Assembly: GCA_948437895.1 (NCBI GenBank)
Contig: CAOJKK010000014.1
Span: 1 to 32,534, forward strand
DNA: 32,534 bases
Direction of reading: 5' to 3'
Source: an uncultured Clostridium sp.
GTDB taxonomy: Bacteria > Bacillota > Clostridia > TANB77 > CAG-508
The position numbers and the translations under genes are program-made. Positions 8,489 through 16,436 of the stretch are shown one piece after another; positions within the stretch are counted from its first letter, which is position 1; each line of letters opens with the position of its first letter. The notes beneath the pieces are model-generated. The model was not told where the DNA came from, ran no database searches, and was given only the letters and a program-made list of their open reading frames with translations.

Positions 8489-9275
8489 ATGGTAATTACA
8501 AGTAAAGATAATGAAACTATTAAAAAAATAAGAAAACTAAAAGAAAAAAAGTATAGAGACTTAAATGGTAAATATTTAATAGAAGGAATTAAATTAATAA
8601 GAGAAGCAATATCTGAAAAAGCAGAAATAGATACAATTGTAGTATGTGATAATTGTGTGAAAACTGGGGAAATTGACCAAAAGGTTCTATATGAAATTGC
8701 AAAATATAATTGTGTATATGTTGATGAAAAAGTCTTCAACAATATGACAGATGTACAAAATCCACAAGGGCTACTTGCAGTTGTTGAAAAGAAAAAAACT
8801 GATAAAGATATAAAATATGATGAAGATATAATAGTAGTTTTAGATGATATTCAAGATCCAGGAAACTTAGGAACAATACTAAGGACCATAGACAGCGTAC
8901 GGACTAACACAAGTAATTGTATCGAAAAAGAGTGGAGATGTATTTAATCCAAAAGTAGTACGTTCTACTATGGGAGCTATATTTAGAGTAAACATCATTG
9001 AAAGCGAAAATCTAGTAAATACTTTAAAAGAAATCAAAAAACACAAATTTAAAATAGCAGCAACATCTTTGCAAACAGAAGAAAGTATATATGATATAGA
9101 ATATAAAAAAATGGCAATAGTAATTGGAAATGAAGCGAATGGAGTATCAAATGAAGTGCTTGATATATCAGACAAAAAAATGAAAATACCAATGCCAGGA
9201 AAAACAGAAAGTTTAAATGCAGCAGTAGCAACAGGTGTTGTACTTTATGAATATGTAAGACAGAATTTAAAATAA
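8489..9275 (+). CDS. TrmH/SpoU-family RNA 2'-O-methyltransferase, +1 shift at CGG 8900-8902
   Basis: The gene encodes a SpoU-type enzyme that methylates a ribose 2'-OH in rRNA or tRNA using SAM; 23S rRNA is the usual target of this subfamily. The N-terminal substrate-binding domain includes KYRDLNGKYLIEGIKLIREA. Motif 1 reads LDDIQDPGNLGTILRTIDS, then the shift gives V-GLTQVIVSKKSGDVFNPK with Gly138. Motif 2 is KVVRSTMGAIFR and motif 3 is MPGKTESLNAAVATGVVLYE, the SAM-binding trefoil knot. It totals 261 residues, normal length. It follows mfd by 12 bases, with AGGAGAG as ribosome binding site. The exact nucleotide target is not determinable here. Confidence 0.92.
8900..8903 (+). other. CGG-A +1 frameshift site in the SpoU-type gene (Gly138)
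   Basis: GTA CGG ACT becomes GTA GGA CTA ACA when the C is skipped. Gly138 follows the conserved R-T-I-D-S segment of motif 1, where SpoU proteins have a glycine. Confidence 0.86.
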
Positions 9276-9342
9276 AAACAAAAGGGGACAGACCCCAATC
9301 GTTTCAAATTTTGAAACGATTGGGGTCTGTCCCCTTTTGTTT
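9276..9342. repeat. 67-bp near-perfect palindrome between convergent genes
   Basis: Two 33-base arms (9276-9308 and 9310-9342) are perfect reverse complements around a single T at 9309. The outer part reads AAAGGGGACAGACCCC and the inner part AATCGTTTCAAA. It fills the whole gap between the methyltransferase stop and the DUF4364 stop, so it can terminate in both directions. Local GC is well above the surroundings. A degraded relative with the same outer core is at 27698-27740, which suggests a mobile REP-like family rather than a simple terminator. Confidence 0.85.
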
Positions 9343-9874
9343 AATTCTTTGTTAAAATTTCCAATATTTTAGGATATAATTCTTCAGCATTATTATTCCA
9401 ATTATCAGATATTGCCTTTGCTTGTTCTCTAGAGCCTGCAAAAACTTGAAGCTCAAATAATATCTGATTGTTTTCTACTATTTTACATTTAACGCTATAA
9501 TCATTTTCACTATGTGGTATAAAGTCACTAGTTACAGAAACTTCATTTTGTATTTCACCTAAAGTTTCCTTAAAATTATTATCTACTCTAAATTTTGTAA
9601 TACCAGGAATGATATCTTTAACAAGTGATAATGCTTGCTTTCCCTCAGTTGTAAGTTCATATAATGATTCCTCATCTTGTGTGTAATTTATAATATATTT
9701 GTTTTCTAACAAATCCAATAAGAACTGTTGGAAATAAAAATAGTTCATATTATCTATAGAAATAACTAACTTTAAAAGAGCATCATTACTAATAGGTTTT
9801 GATACTTTATCTAATATATATAAAATTAAAGCTTTTTTTTCTGCTAAAGTTTCATTATCTGAAGTTAACTTCAT
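9341..9874 (-). CDS. DUF4364 winged-helix family protein
   Basis: The 177-residue protein matches the Clostridia DUF4364 family. It has an N-terminal winged-helix region (KKALILYILDKVSKPISNDAL, then FQQFLLDLLENKYI and YELTTEGKQAL), resembling PadR/ArsR-like regulators, and a C-terminal domain with SVKCKIVENNQILFELQVFAGSRE. DNA binding is probable from the fold but unproven. The start ATG 9874 has GAAGGTG upstream. It ends against the large palindrome and has a good minus-strand promoter at 9907-9935. Confidence 0.85.
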   Translation of the reverse strand: MKLTSDNETLAEKKALILYILDKVSKPISNDALLKLVISIDNMNYFYFQQFLLDLLENKYIINYTQDEESLYELTTEGKQALSLVKDIIPGITKFRVDNNFKETLGEIQNEVSVTSDFIPHSENDYSVKCKIVENNQILFELQVFAGSREQAKAISDNWNNNAEELYPKILEILTKN

Positions 9875-9906
9875 AAAAACACCTTCAATTAATTAATTCA
9901 GATAAA

Positions 9907-9935
9907 AGTATAGCATAAAATTCATATAAATACAA
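9907..9935 (-). promoter_or_regulatory. Sigma-A promoter for the DUF4364 gene
   Basis: On the minus strand: TTGTAT (9935-9930), a 17-base spacer, TATACT (9912-9907). The start codon is 33 bases downstream. Confidence 0.65.
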
Positions 9936-9972
9936 TAAATAAACAGAGTTTAATGAAAAGAAAAGGAAAAAC

Positions 9973-10001
9973 TTGCAAATATTATGTAAATGTGTTACAA
10001 T
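9973..10001 (+). promoter_or_regulatory. Sigma-A promoter for the gene at 10042
   Basis: TTGCAA (9973-9978), a 17-base spacer, TACAAT (9996-10001). Confidence 0.7.
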
Positions 10002-10041
10002 GTAAATAGTATTGATTAGTAAATATGTAAAGGGTGGTAAA

Positions 10042-11013
10042 ATGTCAAGAAAACTTAAATTTGATTCATCACAAAATCCGGCTATGAATTTCGCGGTAAT
10101 AGTAAAAGAATTAGAAAAAATTGCACAAGAAAGAGATTTACCAAAAACGGAAATTATAGATATGTTTATTTTGGACTTACAAAATTATTATGATGAAGAA
10201 TATAAGAAAAAAGTAGATATAGACTTAGATGGAGTAACTCCAGTTATGAAGAATAGTTGTATTTCATACCTAAATAAAATTAATAGAATATATAAACAAA
10301 GTGAAAAGAAAAAATCTAAGAAGGAATCAAATATTAAGAGAAAAGAAGAAGAACAACAACTACTACAAGAAAAATGGATAGAATTCCAAGAGGCTATAGA
10401 AGGAGATATAATGGATCCAGAAGTTATGGAGAAAATAATTTCTGGTATAGAGAATAGTAAAATGAGTAGAAAGGAAAAGAATTATATGAAAATTAAATTA
10501 GATGAAAAGAGAAAAAAATTTATTGAAACATGGCAAGGGATTGAAGGTATGGTAGAACGAATGAGTTCAGAAAATAATAATAGAACTAAACCAGAATATT
10601 GGCAAGCCATAAGAGATTTGATAACTCAGAGAGATAAGAGATTAAGCATACGAATGGATGAAGAGATGGAAAAAGAAATGATTTCAATGATAGATGATAA
10701 GATTGCATTTGAAAAAGATGAATTATATTATGATCAAGTAAAAGCATTTACAAGAGATTTTAGTTTTCTTAGAGAAGAGGCATTTGTTGCAAGAGCAGTA
10801 ACAGGAACAAAAGTGAAAAAATTTACAGATAGGGAATCTTTTGATAGATATTGTAATTTAAAAACATTGTTACAAGAAGGATATAAAGGAGAATATTCAA
10901 AAATAACTGAACTTTTAAACAGTGATAAAGTTGATAATGGTGACAGAAGAATTTTACAAGGAAGATTAAGTGTTATGGAAAAAGAAGCAAAGAAAATGCC
11001 AGATGCAAGATAA
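10042..11013 (+). CDS. Coiled-coil protein of unknown function
   Basis: The 323-residue protein starts at ATG 10042 behind AGGGTGG. It is highly charged and almost entirely helical. Residues about 85-125 (EKKKSKKESNIKRKEEEQQL) and several later stretches look like coiled coil. There is no signal peptide, membrane helix or catalytic motif that I recognise. The N-terminus (KLKFDSSQNPAMNFAVIVKE) may be a small separate domain. It has its own promoter and a strong terminator, so it is probably monocistronic. Confidence 0.75.
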   Translation: MSRKLKFDSSQNPAMNFAVIVKELEKIAQERDLPKTEIIDMFILDLQNYYDEEYKKKVDIDLDGVTPVMKNSCISYLNKINRIYKQSEKKKSKKESNIKRKEEEQQLLQEKWIEFQEAIEGDIMDPEVMEKIISGIENSKMSRKEKNYMKIKLDEKRKKFIETWQGIEGMVERMSSENNNRTKPEYWQAIRDLITQRDKRLSIRMDEEMEKEMISMIDDKIAFEKDELYYDQVKAFTRDFSFLREEAFVARAVTGTKVKKFTDRESFDRYCNLKTLLQEGYKGEYSKITELLNSDKVDNGDRRILQGRLSVMEKEAKKMPDAR

Positions 11014-11028
11014 ATATATATTTATAAT

Positions 11029-11086
11029 AGTAGAACTGTTGACGATTATGATTGTTGGCGGTTTTACTTTTTTGTATTTTTTTGTC
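11029..11086 (+). terminator. Strong intrinsic terminator
   Basis: AGTAGAACTG (11029-11038) pairs with CGGTTTTACT (11059-11068), allowing wobbles. The stem extends inward through further wobble pairs to a loop near TTATGA. A long T-rich tract (11067-11086) follows. Confidence 0.8.
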
Positions 11087-11236
11087 GATGAAAAAATCTT
11101 TACAAATATTTAATGTGGTAGTAGAATGAATGTGTTCTAAATTGCAGTTCTTGCAATTTAAAAGTAATTCTTAAAAAGTTTTTATCTTTTTAAAATCCAA
11201 ATCAGCAAAATTTAATATTTAAGGGGTGATGCCTAT
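11087..11236 (+). promoter_or_regulatory. Structured leader region before the sortase gene
   Basis: This non-coding stretch holds two hairpins: AAATTGCA/TGCAATTT (11139-11159) and TTAAAAAG/CTTTTTAA (11171-11193). AAGGGGTG at 11221-11228 is a strong ribosome binding site. No clear promoter pair was found. Confidence 0.4.
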
Positions 11237-11260
11237 CTGGTTAATTATACTAAGAGAAAT

Positions 11261-11851
11261 GTGTTTATAATTTCTTTAATAATATCTATATTTGTTTTTT
11301 CTATATTTAATTTATCCATTAATAAAGCAAACAAAATCTATGAGAATTTAAAAAATAATAATATAAATTCAATAGAAGGTAATAATGAAAATGATTATAA
11401 AGAAATTATGAAGAAAGAAAACTCAAAAGAAACAAAATCAGAGGTAACAAAAGAAGAAGTTAAAGAAGATATATGGCAAATAGAAATTCCAAAAATAAGC
11501 TTAGTTGCTCCAATATCTGAAGGAACAACCCAAGAAGTAATGATGGAATATGTAGGACACTTTGAAGACACATCTGTATGGAATAGTAATGTTGGACTAG
11601 CGGCTCACAATAGAGGTTATCCTATTAATTATTTTGATAAACTTAAAGAACTAAAGAAAGGAGATAAAATAGTATATAGAACTAAGTATGGAAAGAAAAC
11701 ATACTCAGTGAATATGATTACAGTTATTGAAGACACAGATTGGTCATATTTACAAAAAACAAAAGAAAATAAAATAACATTAATAACTTGTATAGCGAAT
11801 AAACCAAGTCAGAGGCTTTGTGTGCAAGGAAAAGAAATAAAGGAGGAATAA
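11261..11851 (+). CDS. Class D-like sortase
   Basis: The protein has an N-terminal membrane helix (FIISLIISIFVFSIF), a charged linker, and a sortase domain from about residue 70 (IWQIEIPKISLVAPISEG). Catalytic residues are visible: His in GLAAHNRGY, Cys in TLITCIA, and Arg in SQRLCVQGK. It would act outside the membrane, cleaving LPxTG-type signals; the next gene carries LPKTG and is its probable substrate. The start is uncertain. GTG 11261 is the first standard start in frame, but the strong ribosome binding site at 11221-11228 lies too far upstream. An in-frame CTG at 11237 would add the basic segment VNYTKRN and be better spaced. Confidence 0.88.
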   Translation: MFIISLIISIFVFSIFNLSINKANKIYENLKNNNINSIEGNNENDYKEIMKKENSKETKSEVTKEEVKEDIWQIEIPKISLVAPISEGTTQEVMMEYVGHFEDTSVWNSNVGLAAHNRGYPINYFDKLKELKKGDKIVYRTKYGKKTYSVNMITVIEDTDWSYLQKTKENKITLITCIANKPSQRLCVQGKEIKEE

Positions 11852-11853
11852 AT

Positions 11854-13146
11854 TTGAGAAGAAAAATATCAATAATAATTAGTTTAATAGCAATATTAAT
11901 AAATTTAATGCCAATGAAAGCAAGTGCAGTAGCACCAATAAATAGTGCGTATATTTATGCAAATAAAAAAACAGAAGGTTTGCTTATGTGGAATGGACTT
12001 AAAATACATACACATATGGCAGTATATAAAAAAGATGGAAAAGAATATCCTGCATATTGTATGAATAGAGAATTACCTGGTGTCGAAATAGGAACTTCAC
12101 AAACAGTGGATGTAAATAAAATAATAAATAATGTAATGGTATGGAGAGCTATTATAAATGGATATCCATATAAAAGTATAACAGAATTAGGCTGCAAAAC
12201 AGAAGAGGAGGTATATTTAGCAACAAAACAAGCAGTATATTGCATGCTTACAAACAGAGATGTTAATGAATATTCTGCTATTGGAGAATCAGGAGAAAGA
12301 ACACTAAATGCTCTAAAGAAAATAGTGAAAAATGCAAGAAGTTCCAGTGTTACAAAAGTGTCATCAGAGCTAAAAATCAATCAGAAAGATAGTTTGTGGA
12401 AAACAGACAATATAAATAACAAATATGTGTCACAGACATTTGCTGTAACTGCAAATGCAGGATTTGATAAGTATTTAGTGGATTTGAAAAATCTAAATAT
12501 TGAAGGAGTAAAAATAACAGATAAAAATAATAAAGAGAAAAAGGAATTTAAATCAAATGAGGAATTTAAGATTCTAATACCTATAACAAATATCACAAAA
12601 GATGGGAATTTTACAATTAATGTATCAGGAAAAGTAGAAACAAAACCAGTATTTTATGGAGAAACAAGAGACAGTAGTTTGCAAAATTATGCATTAACAG
12701 GTTATACATATGAAGATGGAAATGGAAGTAAAAAGGTATATTATACTAAGAATGGGACAAAAATAATAATTGTAAAAAAAGATGATAAGAATGGTAAGAA
12801 TTTACAAGGAGTACAATTTGAATTATTAGATAATAATAAAAACGTAATTTATACAGAACTTATAACTAATGAAAATGGGCAAATAATAATAGAAAACTTA
12901 TTGCCAGGAATATATTATATTAGAGAGACAAGAACATTAGAAGGATATGGATTGTATGACAAACTAATAAAATTAGAACTAGGACTTAATGAAGAGACAA
13001 CTGTCAATGTTATAAATTCTGAAGAGAAAACAGATATAAAAGTTGAAGAGAAGAAGACAGAGCTTACTGTAAAGAACAATAAAAGTAAAACAGAAGTTAG
13101 CACTAATACTAAACCAGAGATAAAACTGCCTAAAACAGGTATGTAA
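11854..13146 (+). CDS. Surface protein with thioester-type and SpaA-like domains, ending at LPKTG
   Basis: The 430-residue protein begins at TTG 11854 behind AAAGGAGG. It has a signal peptide (LRRKISIIISLIAILINLM, cleavage probably after KASAVA). Residues about 60-130 carry YCMNRE and TKQAVYCM, matching the Cys and Gln motifs of thioester (TED) adhesion domains that can form an internal Cys-Gln bond. A SpaA/prealbumin-like domain (KTDD-type KKDDKNGKNLQGVQFELLD ending in YYIRET) follows, then a Lys/Thr/Glu-rich linker. The sorting motif LPKTGM is at the extreme C-terminus, directly followed by TAA. The usual hydrophobic segment and basic tail are missing. It lies 2 bases after the sortase. Confidence 0.85.
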   Translation: MRRKISIIISLIAILINLMPMKASAVAPINSAYIYANKKTEGLLMWNGLKIHTHMAVYKKDGKEYPAYCMNRELPGVEIGTSQTVDVNKIINNVMVWRAIINGYPYKSITELGCKTEEEVYLATKQAVYCMLTNRDVNEYSAIGESGERTLNALKKIVKNARSSSVTKVSSELKINQKDSLWKTDNINNKYVSQTFAVTANAGFDKYLVDLKNLNIEGVKITDKNNKEKKEFKSNEEFKILIPITNITKDGNFTINVSGKVETKPVFYGETRDSSLQNYALTGYTYEDGNGSKKVYYTKNGTKIIIVKKDDKNGKNLQGVQFELLDNNKNVIYTELITNENGQIIIENLLPGIYYIRETRTLEGYGLYDKLIKLELGLNEETTVNVINSEEKTDIKVEEKKTELTVKNNKSKTEVSTNTKPEIKLPKTGM

Positions 13147-13159
13147 TTCACTATCTTCC

Positions 13160-13188
13160 TTGACATTTATATGTATTCAATATATAAT
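13160..13188 (+). promoter_or_regulatory. Consensus sigma-A promoter before the CBS-domain transporter gene
   Basis: TTGACA (13160-13165), a 17-base spacer, TATAAT (13183-13188). The start codon is 48 bases downstream. Confidence 0.82.
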
Positions 13189-13235
13189 ATTCCATGTAAA
13201 ATTACATAAAAAGAAGGGAAGAGTGAGATAAATTA

Positions 13236-14576
13236 ATGGCAACACAAGTTATAGTACTAGCCATATTAATCTTAGTTAATGCATTTTTTGCAGCAACAGA
13301 GATAGCATTTATTTCAATAAATGATGCAAAAATTGAAAAACAAGCAAAAGAAGGAAATAAAAAAGCAAAACAAATTAGGAAGATGCTTAAAGAACCAAGC
13401 AAGTTCTTAGCTACAATACAAATAGGAATTACACTTGCAGGATTCTTATCTAGTGCGTTTGCAGCAGATGCATTTGCAGATGATTTAGCACCTGCATTAG
13501 AAAATTTAATTCCATTAGGAATATCTGTATGGAAAAGTATATCAATAGTTATAATTACAATGATACTTTCATATTTCTCTCTTGTATTTGGAGAATTAGT
13601 TCCTAAAAGATTAGCTATGAGAAATAGTGAAAAAATAGCATTTGGAACAATAGGAATTGTTAGAACAATATCTATATTTACAGCTCCATTTGTTAAATTA
13701 CTTACAGCTTCTACAAATGGAATATCAAAGATATTTGGTATAAGTGAAACTGATGAAGAAACAGTTACAGAAGAAGAAATAAGAATGATGGTAGATGTTG
13801 GAGAAGAAAAAGGCTCAATTGGAGAAGAAGAAAAAGAACTTATAAATAATGTATTTGAATTTAATGATAAAGTTGTATCTGAAATAATGATACATAGAAA
13901 AGACGTTTATGCAATAGATATAAATTCAGATATAGGAGATATATTAAAAGATTTAGATGAATATAAATACAGCAGAATACCAGTATATGAAGAAAATGTT
14001 GATAATATTGTTGGATTATTATTTATAAAAGACTTAATTGCCAATATGAATAAAAAAGAAAAAGTAAAAATATCTAATTTATTAAGAGAAGCATACTTTG
14101 TATCTGAAAATAAACAAATAAATGAATTATTTAGAGATTTACAAAGAAATAAACATCAATTAGCAATAGTTCTAGATGAATATGGTGGAACAGCAGGATT
14201 AGTTACTATGGAAGATATAATAGAAGAGCTAGTTGGAAATATATTTGATGAGTATGATGATGAAGAAAAGGATTATGAGAAAATTGATGATAACACTTAT
14301 ATGATAAGCGGAAGTGTATCAATACATGATTTAAGAAAGATACTAAATGTTGAAATACCTGAAGGAGAGTATGATACATTATCAGGATATCTAATTGAAG
14401 AATTAGGAAGAATACCATCAGATGATGAAAACCCAATAATTGAAACTGAGAAAGTAACATATAAAATTGAAGAATATGAAGACAGAAGAATTGTATGGGT
14501 TAAAGCTTGCAGAAACAATGTAGAAGAGCAAGATGAAGAAAACGATGATGAAGATAAAGAAAAAGTTGATGAATAA
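13236..14576 (+). CDS. Hemolysin C/CNNM-type membrane protein with CBS pair (CorC/TlyC family)
   Basis: The 446-residue protein has the standard family layout. An N-terminal DUF21 transmembrane domain (VLAILILVNAFFAATEIAF, then SIVIITMILSYFSLVFGEL) is followed by two CBS domains (SEIMIHRKDVYAIDI, SRIPVYEENVDNIVGLLFI, and LAIVLDEYGGTAGLVTMEDI) and a C-terminal CorC_HlyC domain (YMISGSVSIHDLRKIL, YDTLSGYLIEELGRIP). Homologues are linked to magnesium or cobalt efflux, and the hemolysin name is historical. The final 20 residues are very acidic. Start ATG 13236 has GGGAAGAG upstream. Ion specificity cannot be read from the sequence. Confidence 0.92.
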   Translation: MATQVIVLAILILVNAFFAATEIAFISINDAKIEKQAKEGNKKAKQIRKMLKEPSKFLATIQIGITLAGFLSSAFAADAFADDLAPALENLIPLGISVWKSISIVIITMILSYFSLVFGELVPKRLAMRNSEKIAFGTIGIVRTISIFTAPFVKLLTASTNGISKIFGISETDEETVTEEEIRMMVDVGEEKGSIGEEEKELINNVFEFNDKVVSEIMIHRKDVYAIDINSDIGDILKDLDEYKYSRIPVYEENVDNIVGLLFIKDLIANMNKKEKVKISNLLREAYFVSENKQINELFRDLQRNKHQLAIVLDEYGGTAGLVTMEDIIEELVGNIFDEYDDEEKDYEKIDDNTYMISGSVSIHDLRKILNVEIPEGEYDTLSGYLIEELGRIPSDDENPIIETEKVTYKIEEYEDRRIVWVKACRNNVEEQDEENDDEDKEKVDE

Positions 14577-14578
14577 TA

Positions 14579-14599
14579 AAGCGGACTAAATGTCCGCTT
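14579..14599 (+). terminator. GC-rich hairpin after the CBS transporter gene
   Basis: AAGCGGAC (14579-14586) and GTCCGCTT (14592-14599) form a perfect 8-bp stem with a 5-base loop. The tract after it is only weakly T-rich, so it may be a leaky terminator before the next gene. Confidence 0.6.
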
Positions 14600-14623
14600 A
14601 AACTTTAGTAAAGGGAGATATTT

Positions 14624-15871
14624 ATGTACGAAGAATTTGGAATAAAACAAGATGTTATAAATTTATCAAAAAAGGTAGAAGAAGATTTAAGACCAATATT
14701 TAATGAAACAGAAAGAATAGCAGAATATAATAGTTTAAAAGTATTAATGGCATTTCAAAAATATAATCTATCAGAAATGCATTTTAATGGAACTACTGGA
14801 TATGGATATGGAGATATAGGAAGAGATACTATAGAAAAAATATTTGCAGATATTTTTAAAGCAGAAGATAGCTTAGTTAGAACTCAATTTATATCTGGAA
14901 CACATGCTATTTCTACAGCTCTATTTGGTATATTAAGACCAGGAGATACATTAATTAGTATTTCAGGAAAACCATATGATACTCTAGATGAAGTAATTGG
15001 AATAGAAGAGAATAATAGCTCTTTAATAAGTCATGGAGTAAAATATGAACAAATTGAATTAGTAGATGATGATTTTGATTATGAAAAAATAGAACAAAGA
15101 TTAAAAGAGTCAAAAGTAAAACTTATAGAAATACAACGTTCTAGAGGATATTCTTTGAGAAAAACTATAGATTTAGAGAAGGTCCAAAAAGTAATAAAAC
15201 TAATTAAGAACATAAGTAAAGATACAGTTGTTATGATAGATAATTGTTATTGTGAATTTGTAGGTGAGAAAGAACCTACTGAAGTTGGAGCAGATATTGT
15301 TGTAGGTTCTTTAATTAAGAATTTAGGTGGAGGAATTGCACCAAATGGAGCATACATAGTAGGAAGAAAAGATTTAGTAGAGTTAGCTGCCGAAAGATTA
15401 ACAGCACCAGGACTTGGTAAGGAAGTTGGACCAAGTTTAGGGATAAATAAACAAATTTTGCAAGGATTATTCTTTGCTCCACAAGTTGTATCAAGCGCTA
15501 TAAAAACAGCTATATTTGCAAGCAAAATGCTTGAAGAGTTAGGTTATACAGTAGAGCCAATATATAATGATAAAAGGTCAGATATTGTTCAAACAATAGA
15601 ATTTGGGGATAAAGAAAAATTAATAAAATTCTGTCAAGGAATACAAGCTGCATCTCCAATAGATTCATCATCTGTTCCAGAACCATGGGACATGCCAGGA
15701 TACACAGATCAGGTTATAATGGCAGCAGGAGCATTTACGCAGGGTTCATCTATAGAACTTTCTTGTGATGCCCCAATAAGACCACCATATACTGCTTTTC
15801 TACAAGGTGGACTTACATATGAATATGGAAAGATTGGAATTTTGAAAGCTATACAAAAGATTTTAAATTAG
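14624..15871 (+). CDS. Methionine gamma-lyase family protein (PLP enzyme, YnbB-like)
   Basis: The 415-residue protein belongs to the PF06838 group, often annotated as aluminium resistance protein. It has the N-terminal GTTGYGYGDIGRDTIE motif and the cofactor region TQFISGTHAISTALFG. MIDNCYCEFVGEKEPTE bears the PLP-ring aspartate, and VVGSLIKNLGGGIAP holds the probable Schiff-base lysine. The C-terminus reads SIELSCDAPIRPPYTAFLQGGL. It probably cleaves or rearranges a sulfur amino acid, but the substrate for this subfamily is not well established. The ribosome binding site is AAAGGGAG, and the next gene starts 8 bases after the stop. Confidence 0.9.
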   Translation: MYEEFGIKQDVINLSKKVEEDLRPIFNETERIAEYNSLKVLMAFQKYNLSEMHFNGTTGYGYGDIGRDTIEKIFADIFKAEDSLVRTQFISGTHAISTALFGILRPGDTLISISGKPYDTLDEVIGIEENNSSLISHGVKYEQIELVDDDFDYEKIEQRLKESKVKLIEIQRSRGYSLRKTIDLEKVQKVIKLIKNISKDTVVMIDNCYCEFVGEKEPTEVGADIVVGSLIKNLGGGIAPNGAYIVGRKDLVELAAERLTAPGLGKEVGPSLGINKQILQGLFFAPQVVSSAIKTAIFASKMLEELGYTVEPIYNDKRSDIVQTIEFGDKEKLIKFCQGIQAASPIDSSSVPEPWDMPGYTDQVIMAAGAFTQGSSIELSCDAPIRPPYTAFLQGGLTYEYGKIGILKAIQKILN

Positions 15872-15879
15872 GTGATTTG

Positions 15880-16416
15880 ATGGAGATAAGAGATATTGAA
15901 ACCAATAGGTTTTACTTAAGAAAAACATTAAGAGAAGATTCAATAGATATTTTCAAGTTGTTAAGCGATCAAGAAATAATTAAAACGTTAAATATGCCTA
16001 TACATAAAAGTATAGAAGATACAAATAGACTTTTGGAAGAATATTTAGAAGGAATAGAAAAAGGAATTAAATACCCATATACTATAATTGATAAAAACAC
16101 AGGAACTTTTATTGGCATATTTTTGATAAAGCTAGATTTATACAATGAAGATGCATATGAATGTACTGTATATTTGGCTAAAGAATTTTGGGGTAAGAAG
16201 GTTTATACTGAAATTTTACCATATATGATTAAAGTAGTTTTTGAGGGAATAAAGACTAAGAATTTTAGAGGTTATGTAATGGAGAAGAATATAGCATCTC
16301 GTAAAGGACTAGAAAAATTAGGTTTTACACTTGAGAAAATATTTAATGTTCCTGGAATAGAAGATAAAATATATAGTTTTCTGATGACAGATAAAATGTA
16401 TAAAGAAATAATTTGA
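15880..16416 (+). CDS. GNAT-family N-acetyltransferase (RimJ/RimL-like)
   Basis: The 178-residue protein has the GNAT layout: a start TNRFYLRKTLREDS typical of RimJ/RimL-type enzymes, central strands with IGIFLIKLDLYNEDAYECTVYLA, and acetyl-CoA-side segments AKEFWGKKVYTEI and VMEKNIASRKGLEKLGFTLE. The usual Q/RxxGxG/A loop is modified to EFWGKK. ATG 15880 is chosen over TTG 15877 because of its spacing from AGGTG. It lies between the PLP enzyme and a flavoprotein and is probably co-transcribed. The acceptor substrate is unknown. Confidence 0.85.
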   Translation: MEIRDIETNRFYLRKTLREDSIDIFKLLSDQEIIKTLNMPIHKSIEDTNRLLEEYLEGIEKGIKYPYTIIDKNTGTFIGIFLIKLDLYNEDAYECTVYLAKEFWGKKVYTEILPYMIKVVFEGIKTKNFRGYVMEKNIASRKGLEKLGFTLEKIFNVPGIEDKIYSFLMTDKMYKEII

Positions 16417-16436
16417 AAAGAGAAGGAATACTAATA

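Noticed and set aside
13147..13225. Hidden C-terminal anchor of the LPKTG protein in the +1 frame
   Set aside because: Overlaps a perfect promoter and lacks the CGG signal; AT-rich DNA easily encodes hydrophobic then Lys-rich peptides. Kept only as part of the truncation finding.
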